Assembly (NCBI GenBank): GCA_037447655.1
Contig: JBBHKE010003429.1
Location: 112,512 to 173,047 of the forward strand
DNA: 60,536 nucleotides
Direction: 5' to 3'
Source of the DNA: Zygnema cylindricum
Taxonomy: Eukaryota > Streptophyta > Zygnematophyceae > Zygnematales > Zygnemataceae
Shown here: piece after piece, positions 34,485 through 45,465 of the stretch
Layout of the letters: the number at the start of each line of letters is the position of its first letter
Position numbering within the stretch: position 1 is the first letter of the stretch
The notes under the pieces: generated by a model
What the model was told of the DNA's origin: nothing
What the model saw: the letters and a program-made list of their open reading frames with translations, nothing else
Database searches by the model: none
Program-made: the position numbers and the translations under genes

Positions 34485-35170
34485 AGAAAATTTCTGAAAA
34501 AGTGTTTTCTTTGGGGAGTTCGACATGGAATTGAATTTTATTTTACAAATTCAATAAATTTTTGATTCTATGATTAATGGGAAATAAAACAAGAAAAACA
34601 GAAAAGTCAAGTAGTTTCCAGATAAAATTTCATTCAATATTGGAATCATAGCTGTGAAAATACACAACACCTATTTTAATTCAGCTTTAAACCAGTTTAG
34701 ATCAACAGGGCTTACTAATGTACTGTTTTATAAAGCAGTTTCATCATTCAACAAATGTTTTAGGAAAGAAGGAATGAAAAAACTTAGGAAAGAAGAAATG
34801 AAAAAACTTGTGCATTACATTCAAAAAGTATGCACAACAGGAAGACATTAGATATGCCCAGAAGTCAATCCACTGAGAAAATTCATAAATTGAAATAAAT
34901 ACAAAATGTCGTAAAGAGTGGTCGAAAACCTGACATAAACCAATTAAAAAGTTCAATGTCCAAAACCTCCTAGAAGAAATGATGGAATGCCAAAAAGAGG
35001 GATGTGTATCCGTCCTCATTCATTTACTTTCTAATGATTAAATAATAGAAAAAGACCAGTTAATCTTGAATGTGAATTAACTTCAACATGTTTCCTTTAT
35101 TTGACACCTATGCTAAAGGTAATCCGAAACTTTGAAAACATGTCGTTTACAACCTACAAACAAAGTGTAG
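34485..35170. other. Intergenic, nothing recognised
   Basis: AT-rich. Contains a small direct duplication ggaaagaaggaatgaaaaaactta / ggaaagaagaaatgaaaaaactt (34763-34810). Confidence 0.5.
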
Positions 35171-35176
35171 GGATTT

Positions 35177-35182
35177 TTTATT
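35177..35182 (-). terminator. Candidate poly(A) signal, lectin gene 2
   Basis: AATAAA on the minus strand, about 130 nt after the stop, in a stretch conserved with the 3' flank of paralogue 1. Confidence 0.45.
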
Positions 35183-35310
35183 CAGTCACAAAGTCTTCAC
35201 TTGTGACTTTATCGACCACTATGTTCCGAACAATTTCAACATATTGTAAAATTAAACATACGTAAGGATTGACAGATGAAAATTAATTAAATGTGGTTAA
35301 AAATGTGCAT

Positions 35311-36447
35311 TTAGTTGTACTCGGGGTCGTTCTTAGGGAACAGCAGCCCATAATCTTTATCAGAGTCCAAATATTCGTTGGTTTCCAAAACAATTTTTCG
35401 CTTGGCGCCTTCTTTTTCTGTAAGAAGATCGAGAGAATCTGGAGAGAGGGAGGGGGAGAGGGAAGGGAGAGTTAGGCTTTGAGCAGATAAAAAAATTGCC
35501 ATGAACATCCATGCCTTGAACTTCACATAAACCCAGATCCAAACTCATGTCCGAACCAAGATCCCAAATCCCACCCATATAATCAAAATCCAAACAACCT
35601 AAGTCTGAACCCCAAAAAAAAGGAAATTAAAGACCAAAACTTAGAAACCCAAATCCCAAAACCTCGAAAACAAAACACCCAAATCCCGAAACCACAAAAA
35701 CCCACATACTCCAAACGCTATGAACCAAAAACCACTAAAATTCAAAGACCAAAAAAGCCATAAACAGCTTAAAGACATACATCCGCACAAACAAAAAAGA
35801 CATAATACATAGAAAACACAATCCATATTCCCACCTTTGGGAGTAGCCATGACTTGCACTTCGCACACCACAATATATGTGGATCGCGGCACTTTAACCC
35901 AAACGTAGCGCCCCTCCAATCCGGAGCACTTCACATCCAAAGGATACGCCGCGCCATTTTCTTCGAAGCTATAAGTCGCATTTGGCGCGCAGCGGAGATT
36001 GGGAGATCGCGCACCCCAAGCTCTCACATCGCCGACCCACACTTCCATTCCGTCCAAACGACTCAAAAGTCCGATAGTAGCTCCGTTATGCTCCGGAATT
36101 CCGTAAATTTTAACGGAATCTATGATGGAAGGCCGTCCTAAGTCGATTCGGATGGACGGTTGAGAGGAGACCGTGGATTGGACGCATCCGGTGGAGTCAA
36201 AATCCTTCTTGGGATCGGATTTTGGGAAAATTCCGTCGACGACATTGTTAGCGGTACACTCTCCTTTTTCGGTTCCGGCACATATTCCGCCACGGCCGAC
36301 GGAGGACATGAAAACTGGAGCATGTAACGCCATGTTTACTGTAAAGATAGCGGGAAACACGATAAAGCAAATTGTTATTAGAAATGAGTAATTGGAATTG
36401 GGACAATTAAGGTAATATACCAGACAGAGAGAAAGAGAGTGAGAAAG

Positions 36448-36486
<39 letters not shown>

Positions 36487-36519
36487 GGGAGGGAGAGGGA
36501 GAAGAGGGAGAGGGGAGGA

Positions 36520-36563
<44 letters not shown>

Positions 36564-36690
36564 TAGAGAGAGAGGGAGAAAGGGAGAGGAGAGGGAGAGA
36601 CTCACCAATTTTGCCAAATGCTACAGTCGATAGAGCAGTAAGCACAAGAAATTGCGCCAAAAAATTCACACGTGTGATTTTGGCCGCCAT
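35311..36690 (-). CDS. Secreted fucolectin-like (F-type lectin / F5/8C) protein, paralogue 2
   Basis: Three minus-strand exons: 36606-36690, 35835-36338 and 35311-35417 (85 + 504 + 107 bp, 231 aa). Splice sites are GTGAGT...TTACAG and GTGGGA...TTACAG, and all phases join. Exon 1 is the signal peptide (MAAKITRVNFLAQFLVLTAL then STVAFG). The domain (about residues 29-195) has the same motifs as paralogue 1: APVFMSSVGRGGIC, NNVVDGIFP, an RIDLGRPSIIDSVKIYG strand pair, EHNGATIG, LDGMEVWVGDVRAWG, CAPNATYS, GLEGRYVWVKVPRS and VVCEVQVMATPKG. The WRVDL...GRYV...CEVEV pattern is that of eel fucolectin and tachylectin-4. Exon 3 encodes KEGAKRKIVLETNEYLDSDK and ends FPKNDPEYN, an acidic tail. Exon 2 is about 95 percent identical in protein to paralogue 1. 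Likely an extracellular glycan-binding protein; the ligand is unknown. Confidence 0.87.
35485..35535 (-). pseudogene. Decayed copy of exon 2 end in intron 2 of gene 2
   Basis: Minus strand LCEVQGMDVHGNF, aligned to VCEVQVMATPKG. It parallels the decayed copies in intron 2 of paralogue 1 and lies just upstream of exon 3. Confidence 0.5.
36449..36600. repeat. (GT)n and GA-rich tract in intron 1 of gene 2
   Basis: (GT)15 at about 36449-36478, then a gaga/ggga tract to 36600, directly next to the intron 1 donor. On the coding strand this is a CT- then CA-repeat. The ORF reading through it is intron, not protein. Confidence 0.9.
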
Positions 36691-38884
36691 AGCTTTCGTC
36701 CGTACAGCTCTTTCTCTACGAGCAAGTTAAAGTATGATTTTTAAAATTCGAAACTACAAGGAAGAAATAGGTTTTTTTTTTTTTTTTTACGAGACGATTA
36801 TTAAGAAGTTTCGATAAATAATTTTTGATGGAGCCGCGAGTTATATTTGTAGTTGAAAAATAATTCACAAGACGACAAAATTGCGAAAAAAATGTCGCAC
36901 TGTGGACCAAACGACACTGAAAATAAGAAAATGACAAAGAAATGAAATTCTTCGTCTGTCAAAAAAACAAAATATAGGACACGACGCCGGCCAAAATTTG
37001 TCGTTTTCTGCCGGTCACAGTAATAGTGATATCGAAGTAGGTCGGTTTGAATCCTATAGACCCTAGCGCCTATCTTTTCGCCCGCCGTACCCTTATTAGC
37101 GTGGATCAGTCTCTTCTAAAGTTAAGACCGGTTCAACAGGACGGGGGGAAAATGCCGAGTAAGCTTTGTCCAAAACGACAAAGTGAAAATGCGAGAAATA
37201 GGCGGACTGTACGGTACGGTACTGTAGGTTCTACTCTGGCCGTTCTCTTTTGACTGCTTCGTGCGGTTGCCGGCCGGCCGGATTTCACGCAACTCAGAAT
37301 CCGGAGCCACGCGGTTTAAGGACCAATGAACCCGGCAAACTGTTCGCGACTGAGAACATACTGTCCGTACAGTGCGAAGTTTTGAATGGACGACGTCTAT
37401 ATATGTGACTGTACTGTACTGTACGACAAATAGCGAAGTTATTAATTAGGTACCGACAATATGTAAAATTTTAAACACTGCCGTTTGGTCGATTCTTTCG
37501 AAGCAGATTCGTCAGGTTTGGTGACTCATTAGGTCATAAAACGACAATTTCCGGGTCAAAATATGTCTTTTTTGCCCAATGGCGCGATTGGTGGGTGCAT
37601 GACCGTAGTCAGGTTTTTCGGGTATTATGACTCGCCACGTAGGTAGTACGGCAATCTGTACGGAAATAAAAACAAACTATGTGTGCAGCATTATATGTTT
37701 ACCAGTGGTGTATCGGTGAATTTCCTATGGGCGATATGTCGATTAACCGGTTCAGCGGCTACTGTATCGGTGTGGGAAAAGGGAGGTAGAAAGGGAGCGA
37801 TGCCGTCTAAGAAATGGAATCCATGGAGGTGAAGTGAAGCAGGCGGTGAAGCTTTCGCCTGATTCCCGTTGAAACGATTGAAATTTTCTCAAAATGACGG
37901 CGTAAGCGTCAGATCCCGGGATAAAAAATGGTTGATTGTCATTCGTCAAAAACGTATATTTTTTCTGGGGACTGTCCGCATTTGGTGTTTCCTCGCCCCA
38001 CATATCACCAACGCCAAATGTTGTATTTGTATTCTATTTAATTCAATTAATAACTCTAATTTACGGTCTCTTTAGCGCATGAACCCCATATTAACGTAAC
38101 ACTTAACTGTATTTTATGGTCATATGATTAGTTGGCACCATATTACAGAAGACCTTTATGTTGAATAAGAACATGGGCACCGTAATAGCATAAAAATTTA
38201 TGCTAAATTAACCGAAACCATGAAATAACACTAATATTCAATGTAATTGCTTATAACGAATATAGTTGAAGTTGAAACCGTATATATCAGAGTTTACAAT
38301 TATACATCGGCGCGACATTTGATTCAGTTATGTTCATTTACTGGAAAGAAATGATTTTCCACATGCGAATATGTTTCACGTTCACACGATCGACCACGCG
38401 GTCGTTGGACAATTATGTGAGAACGAGATGTTTTACGACCCATTTTGATCCCATTTTTAGACCGCACATTTTCATGCGTGAGCGGTTACTTTAAATCATG
38501 AATTGTACTTTTTCACTTAAAAAGGTAAAATTTTGTACGGTCAGACACTGACCGTACACCACACTATTTAAATTGCACTGTACTTTCGTTTTTTACGCTA
38601 ATTGGAACATAATCCTAAATGGCGTAAAGGAATAAACAAAATGATTTATTATAGTTTTGGATTTTTTTCAAAATTTGAGGGAATTGAATTAGCGTTCACT
38701 GTGTGTATTGAGGTACTGATTTCAGGCTCGGCGGTGTAGAAATCAAAAAATAAAACATTTGGAGAGTATAAAAATCATTGTACGGTCATCGACGCCATCG
38801 CGATATAGATTCTAATGCAATGCGATTATTGGCGATATTGTATATCGAAGCAGTATCTAGGTTACCGCGACCTCCCAAAAAATA
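36691..38884. other. Upstream of lectin gene 2, nothing recognised
   Basis: No other gene. Stretches such as gtgaagcaggcggtgaagc (37830-37860) gave no recognisable protein. Some sequence (38500-38720) resembles decayed Stowaway-like interiors (tgtacggtcagacactgaccgtac...). Confidence 0.45.
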
Positions 38885-39093
38885 CACCGCAAATCGCTAT
38901 TAGCGTTAACAAATATATAGTGTTAAAGAACAATAAGTGTGACTAACGCTAGGTTGAAATTTGGGAGTTTTCAAAGAAATCAGTCCCTCTAATTTTGTTT
39001 TTTAAGGTTTTTTTAATCACTCTATTTAAGAATTTGGGTAAAAATTTAGGGGCGCCGAATTAGCTTGATTAGCCATAATAGCGATTCGAGGTG
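38885..39093. mobile_element. Short Stowaway-like element
   Basis: 209 bp, starts CACCGCAAATCGCTATTAGCG and ends ccataatagcgattcgaggtg, with TA on both sides. Collinear with 33081-33288. Confidence 0.87.
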
Positions 39094-39492
39094 TATATAT
39101 TCATTTTCGTGAAAACCTGCATGATATGTGACAATGCCAATATCACTTTCTTTGTTTAACCGTTGACGTTACGGAATGCCAAATGTGAACGTGCCCGTTA
39201 ACGTTTTTGCTTGCTCCCTACAAATGTCACAGCATTTATGACGCCATTACAATACATTGGGCTTATGGAGAAAGTTTTTTGTTTGTGAAACTTTGCGATC
39301 GAAAAAAACCATCAAGGTAGAAAAGGGATAAAAAAAATAAAAAAATAACATTTAAAAACTACAAGAGCCAGGATACAACATGGCATGGAGAACAAACTAA
39401 AAAGTCGGCGCTAACCGCCAAAACTAGGCAAATCTACCAAAGGTGTCTAGCCACAAATGGAAGAAGAAACCTACAGTATAGTACATGACTAA

Positions 39493-40266
39493 ACGTACGG
39501 CCCCATGTGGCTAAGTACTGGTTTTTTTTTGTCGTTATCCTTTGTAACTTAGCGCCGTACTGCCTAAGTTGCAGCCGTACGAAGAAATCACAAATTTGTA
39601 GAGTACAATTTGCGTCATCCGCGAACTTAGGATGTACGAAAATTTGTCGTCTTGTGTTTTTTAAACCCATTCGCACGTCATCTTCAAACTTATCATAAAC
39701 CACATCGGCAATGTGTTTTAAGCAAAGTAAAACCAATAGGAAAACATATTCTCACGTGTGAAAGTTTTTAGAAGTTTTTGACGACGAAAATAATTACATG
39801 GTTGTTTTTTTGTCAGCTTGCATGCTGTACGGTTTTATTTTTGCAGGGGTCTAGATGCTGCAGTATCATTTGACGCAAAGCTGAAAAATCTACGAAGGGG
39901 AAACATCTGCCAAAGTCATGGCGGCCGGACAGGAGAGGTTTACGCAAAGGCATGTCGTACAGCCACGTCTGCAAGGGTGCACGTCTACGATGTCACGCAA
40001 TGACATGCGACATGCCAAATCCGCAAATCGTTTCAAAAATTACGATGTGTCTTCGACGCTTCAATTTTTTTCGAAAATATACGGTGCGGCAAAGACGGAT
40101 TGTAAACGGTGACAGCCGTCACGAGTATTGTCGACGTATACAATCCTCACAAACTTAAGTAACAATTTCGAGTAAACAAATAGAGACACCTGAAATCCAG
40201 GTCCGCCGGATCCGCGATAAAATACAAAGTAAGTTCGATTAGTTACACATACATGGGGCCGTACCC
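39493..40266. mobile_element. Harbinger-like element, inverted copy
   Basis: Ends acgtacggccccatgtggc / tacatggggccgtaccc. The interior is the reverse complement of the 780-bp family (agttgcagccgtacgaagaaatc, caaatttgtagagtacaatttgcgtcatcc). 774 bp. The flanking TAA/TAG is imperfect. The minus-strand frame 39434-39736 corresponds to the conserved short frame of the sister copies. Confidence 0.8.
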
Positions 40267-40625
40267 TAGCCCCCAGCCGTACCAAACTAAAGTACACACC
40301 CTCGAAGATCTTGGATCACATTGGGACGTTGAAAACACACGTGCAAAAATGTTCAAGACAGGACAAATTAGTTGAAGTTGTGCCAGAACACAGGAACGTC
40401 TCCAAGGCCCATAGTTCGTACGCTTGGTCCGTTAGGAGGAATTTTGGCATGTAGTGAGACGTGTGCCGAGGGACTGCCTCCTTAGGATTTGATATCGACA
40501 AAAAGAACAAAAACATTTGGATGGTTGACACTTCACACTTGAAAAAGGAGAAAACCGTATGGTATGAAACGGTACTTACTTTTGTCCGCCGTGAACTGGC
40601 ACGTGATGCTAGCCTACGTCAACTA

Positions 40626-41165
40626 CACCGCCAATCGTTATTAGCGTGTAAGTTTTTTTAGCGTATAAAAATAATTACCGTGGTGTACGCTATTTAAGAA
40701 TTTGAAAATTTTGGAAAAAATCATACATTCTAATTGTTTGATTATGGTAATTTGGATCTTTGAAAAAACAAATGTCGGTCGCAAACATGCTTACACTAAT
40801 ATAAGTTTCCGTACAAAAATCTGACAAATCGTACACAAATCGTACATTCACACGGTCGAAACGCGGCTGTCGGACGAATATGTGCGAGCGGGATTTTTTA
40901 CGACCTGGTTTTTTTCCTTTTTAGAACGCACATTCTCATGCGTCCGCGATTACTAAAACTAATTTATTGTAATTTTTAACTTAAAAAGGTACATTTATGT
41001 ACGGTCTGACACTGACCGTACACCACTCTATTTAAGAGACAACGTACTGAATATAACCCTAAATAGAATAAAGAAAAAAATAGAATAAACTACGCTATTT
41101 GAGAATAAAACAAAAAAAAAGCGGGACGGGATTAGCGTACACAACGCTAATAGCGATTGGCGGTG
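40626..41165. mobile_element. Stowaway-like element, 540 bp
   Basis: Starts CACCGCCAATCGTTATTAGCG and ends acgctaatagcgattggcggtg, a compensating change (CCAATC/GATTGG) in both ends. TA on both sides. Confidence 0.92.
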
Positions 41166-42195
41166 TAGCGTGTCGTGATACCAGCCACTTGTCCGTACGA
41201 AAATAAACGCTTTGCGGACATGATATATAAGAATCCTTCCAAACCAAAATGTACTGCCACGCAAGCATTTGTACAGACCGAAAATAACCGCGAAGGAACT
41301 TTGGACATTTCCTTTTTTTTCCATCGGTGTTTTTTTTTACATTACGTGTTCTCTTATGTGATTGGTCCCGTTGTTTGTTTACAAGTTTGCGACGGAATGA
41401 ATTCTTGTACAGTTCACGTCCGTGCGCTTCGTTTTCGAAATTCTTCAAAAACGAAAAAGTGCATTCCGAACATGATGTCCCATGGCGGACGGCAGTTGCA
41501 GTTCGGTATACGCAGCTGTCGAGTTTTGACGCTTAGAACTGCATCTTTTGTCCACCGCTACGCTCCAAAACGGTCGAAACCAACCACCCCAACCGTCACC
41601 GTCGCGTTTTTTGTCATTTTATGAAATTTGGCGTACAGATCCCAAAAATTATGACATCGTTTTCCCATTTTTCCAAGTGTGAACCACGCAAATGATATTG
41701 ACGAGTATCACACGTTTGGTCACTGTCAAAATTGACTGGCGGAACAAAACGACAAAGTATCTGGTATTGACTATAATAAGAATCTATAGGGCTTCTCTGG
41801 AAGTATGGTTATCCGTGACCACTGACTGTACGTACATTTTGCTAATTTGTCGTCTAGGGATTTCTCTTTGCGGAATTGTCGGGTTTTTGTCCTTGGTTTC
41901 AGGTTTTTCCATTGTTTGTTTTAAAAAATAGAATAGAACCTCCGACCAATCAGAAACGCCCTCAACCGGTTTATCGCACGGTCGTGAGTCCTGCCGAAAA
42001 CTACGCACGTGCGAAAGTGCTCAGCCGGCCCGTAACGTAATTCCCGTACTTTTTTATTTCCCGTAACCGAAGCGTACGGCAATTCGGGTACTCGCGACAG
42101 CATATGAAATAATTAATGTTAAGTCCTACAAACGCGACCACAATCGCACGGCTTTCGAGACATGCACGTGGAGTCTCCAAGGATTCTAAAAGCTA

Positions 42196-42683
42196 CACCG
42201 TGAATCGCTATTAGCGTAATAAAATTGATAGCGTAATGAAACAATTAGCGTACTTTACGGTAAATTGGGTTTTTTAGGGTACACAATGATGCTAATTTAT
42301 CATTAAATCTAATTTGTAAACTGCTTTGTAAAAGTTTTCGGCACATAATATGTCCACACTAAAACATATAGATGTACGAAACTGTTCAAATGCTACGCCG
42401 TCGCGTTTTTTCGACATCCGCGTATGCCGGAAAATATTTACGCAATTACATATTACTATATTTTCTGTACTTTTATATTTAAAAAGGTACGAAATAGTAC
42501 GGATATGACAGTTCGTACACCACACTATTTAAAAGGGCACTAAATTACAGTTATGAACCGTATTGAGCGGGGTACCTCAAATAACATTCAGAAACATTTA
42601 GCGTACTTTATTCTATTTGAGAATTTGCCGAAAAAAAGAGGTAACCCAATTAGCGTCATGTACGCTAATAGTGATTCGCGGTG
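42196..42683. mobile_element. Stowaway-like element, 488 bp
   Basis: Starts CACCGTGAATCGCTATTAGCG and ends gtacgctaatagtgattcgcggtg, with TA on both sides. Noncoding. Confidence 0.9.
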
Positions 42684-42794
42684 TACAGTCGTACAATAAG
42701 TATTCATTTGGTGAGATCTTGATCGTTGGATTTCTCAAACTGAAGGAAAGTCTAAACCGTCCAATGTTCAAACCTATTCGCAATAGGTTTGAAC

Positions 42795-43180
42795 CATAGC
42801 TCAAAAGTAGGCGTTTCTATTGTAGGCCTTTTGTAGGCGCCTTTATCGTAAGTTGTGTTATGGGCTTTTCATGTGATCCTCTTAAATTGCTACTTTGATC
42901 AGCGACCGTCCAATCGTCCAAATCTCACGATAGTCCTATCGTAAGTTGTGTTATAAGCTTTTCATGTGATCTTCTTAGATCGCTACTTTGATCAGCGACC
43001 TTCCGGTCATCAAAAATCTGACGGTTTAGATAAAAAGTACCTCAAAACTCATAGAAAAATATATTTTTTTCCGAATGTTTTTCGAAATTTAGACATGACG
43101 TTTGTTTCTCTTTAGATCGACGTGCAACTCAACCCTGTTACAATTTTTTTTCATTTTGGGACCAATACAATATGGGTCTT
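42795..43180. mobile_element. CATAG-family element, truncated by LTR
   Basis: Starts CATAGCTCAAAAGTAGGCG. Contains a duplicated block (cgtaagttgtgttat.....gatcagcgacc twice, about 42848-42910 and 42948-43005). Cut at 43180, where a copia LTR begins, in the middle of the accaatacaatatgggtct block. Confidence 0.75.
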
Positions 43181-44306
43181 TGTACTTCTATGGGCTCCAT
43201 TGCCACACAGAATTCCCAGGTCCAAAGAAGCTAATCTAGATAGTGTCGGCTCCAAGTTTATATAAACCCAAATGATTGACCCCTTGACAATCAGAACCCC
43301 ATTATAGCTTCACCCCTGTGAAATAAGACTTTCTGTGTGCTCAGTTACACCACAAAATACAAAATTAGAATATGAGTTTCGGATAACATTCCCCAATAAG
43401 ACTTTCCCTTAGAAATGCAGCCACCGTGGCAGGCAAACACTATAACCGACTACACCCCTGTGTAGCCTGGACTCCCTTGAGTCTGCAACAAAAAGAATAA
43501 CTGAAAATGGTCAATTGAGTTGATTGTTATGGCTGGCCAAAGTTAGCCTTTTATACAAGATGCTCTGGGAGAGGCGGCTACCTTATTCTACGTCTTAAAT
43601 CCCTCTCTAAACCCCCTAGTACTGAAATACCGACCAATCACGGGACTGTACCGTACAGGAAAGTACAGGTGCCGAAGTACTTTCTGTACGGACATTGTAC
43701 GACACAGCCATAATGCAACTTTTGTCACATCCAAATTTGTTGTCTTCCTTTCCGGAGATTCCGTAAACCCGTATCATGTTGCCACGTGTCATCCGAAGTG
43801 GCGACGTGTGCAAAGCGCCAAATTGTCTTTTCCGCGAATCCGACGCTTACCACGACCGTCCGATTAGATCGCATTTTAAAGTAAGCCGTTGAAATAAATG
43901 TTCGCACCATTTATTTCGCGCGGTACAATAGTTTACAACACGTTCTATGTTCCACCGTACTTCCGTTAGTTAAATTACATGTCCTACATCTAGTTGTTTA
44001 AATACTTATCAAAACCCACGTACCCTAGCACAGTTCCTAGACTATAGGATAAAGCAGCCGGCTATTGGCTATTCTGACGGCCGGTAGGTACCCGGATCAA
44101 ATCCTGGGCTCGTCAATCCTCTTTTGGTAAATCTATTACAAACTACTCGTGTCTCTCTAGAATGCCTAGACAACCATGGCTCTAACTCCTTATCCTGCCT
44201 TCAGTGACTACAACAAGTGTGAGGGCTTGGAGAAAGGAGTTAGAGGCAGATTGCCTCTGCTTTTTTTTAACCTAACACAGACCTAGAAAATACTTATATT
44301 TCAACA
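43181..44306 (-). mobile_element. Copia LTR (minus), 1126 bp, with adjoining 3' internal remnant
   Basis: In its own orientation it starts TGTTGAAATATAAGTATTTTC at 44306 and ends ...AAGTACA at 43181. Next to it (44307-44345) is the AGCTGAAAGAAAAAGTAGATT-type end of a copia internal region, so it is the 3' LTR of a lost minus-strand element. Carries the antisense tRNA-like block (44032-44115). Confidence 0.75.
44032..44115 (+). other. Antisense tRNA-like A/B box block in LTR
   Basis: ctataggataaagcagcc (A-box-like) and cccggatcaaatcctggg (B-box/T-arm-like, self-complementary arm) about 50 bp apart, on the strand opposite to LTR transcription. Equivalent blocks are at 46222-46300, 58915-58998, 59892-59972 (minus) and 3448-3535 (minus). 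Confidence 0.5.
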
Positions 44307-44435
44307 CTCCCCTTATTTTCTAATCTACTTTTTCTTTCAGCTCACACTTAATAACATACACAAAAAAAACAAAAAAAACAAACAACAACAAACACCCTCC
44401 CCCCTCCTTTTTTTTCTTTTTTTTTTCCTTTGTCG

Positions 44436-44585
44436 TGCAGGTAACAAAGATTATGATAAACATGCAACACAACCAACTGAAAGATAAATAATAACGAAAT
44501 AAGCGAGAAGTCATGAACATCTCAGAAAACAAGTGAAAATGAATATGTACAAGCAACAAGCAACAAATAAACATATCATAAAAAA
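44436..44585. repeat. Dispersed 150-bp repeat, copy 1
   Basis: Direct-orientation match to 59597-59745 with few changes (gattatgataaacatgcaacacaacc...caacaaataaac). Noncoding, function unknown. Confidence 0.85.
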
Positions 44586-45465
44586 AATAAAGTATGGTTT
44601 GAGAGGAAGCTAGGAGGCTCAGTTTATTATTAAGCCAACAGATAGCCACTAGGCTCCCTGGTCAGTTTATATTCTTTACATGAGTTCAATAAATAAAGAT
44701 CTAACCTAAATATCACAACACATAAACTGAAAATGTAGAAAACCACGGGCAAATCTGAGATAACCAGATTTAGCCACAAGCAAAACAAATAAAGAAAGTC
44801 AACCCAAATCCACTATCACCAAGCAACCACACAAGCAAACCCAAAACGGTCCAATCACAATCCAGGGTTCACCAACAGCCTGAGATAGAAAGCTGAGCCG
44901 CTATCCACTTGATATGAAGAGAGAAGAAGTGAAGGGAAACCGGTTAGGCCTCGACATGAGCCGCGTAGATTAAATTGCAAGGCAGATTAACAAGAAAGGT
45001 GAGAGCGAGCTAGGCAGCAGAATGCTTAACGACTAGAAAAATAGTCACTAAACCTATCCTGACAATTTCACAAGAAAGTAATAGAAGTTTAGGTTAAATC
45101 TTCCAAAAAAAGAATTCTTGTGATCTTGAAATTGTGAGCACAAAATTCACCTAAAATTCGCTAAGTAAAAAGCCTACAGGTGAGAGTCTACCTTACTACG
45201 AATACATGCGTTCTATGTAGCTGTTTGCTCCTAGTTTGGATTCTGACCAATAGGCGACGAGAATCGTATGCCTTAAGTTACATAATCTACAACCTGCGGA
45301 TAAAAACCCTTCCTACGCTACATGTGAATGCGTGCGACCTCCAAGGGTCCACGACTTAAAATGGACCTGCGTGCATTCTCCATCCGGAGCATCCATTCGT
45401 CAACATCATTGGTGGCCGTCGATTCACGTTTCAAATCCACGATGGCGCTGACCCCACCTCGAGTT
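44586..45465. other. No gene recognised
   Basis: Unassigned sequence flanking the large copia insertion. The last 150 bp on the minus strand are open (RESTATNDVDEWMLRMENAR), which could be a scrap of a gag-like frame; not enough to call. Confidence 0.4.

Noticed and set aside
35641-36690. 349-aa single-frame protein
   Set aside because: Reads through intron 1 (CT/CA repeats) and into intron 2; splice sites and the paralogue support the three-exon model instead.
37752-38075. Overlapping frames near 37.8-38.1 kb
   Set aside because: Short, mutually overlapping on both strands, no motif or paralogue.
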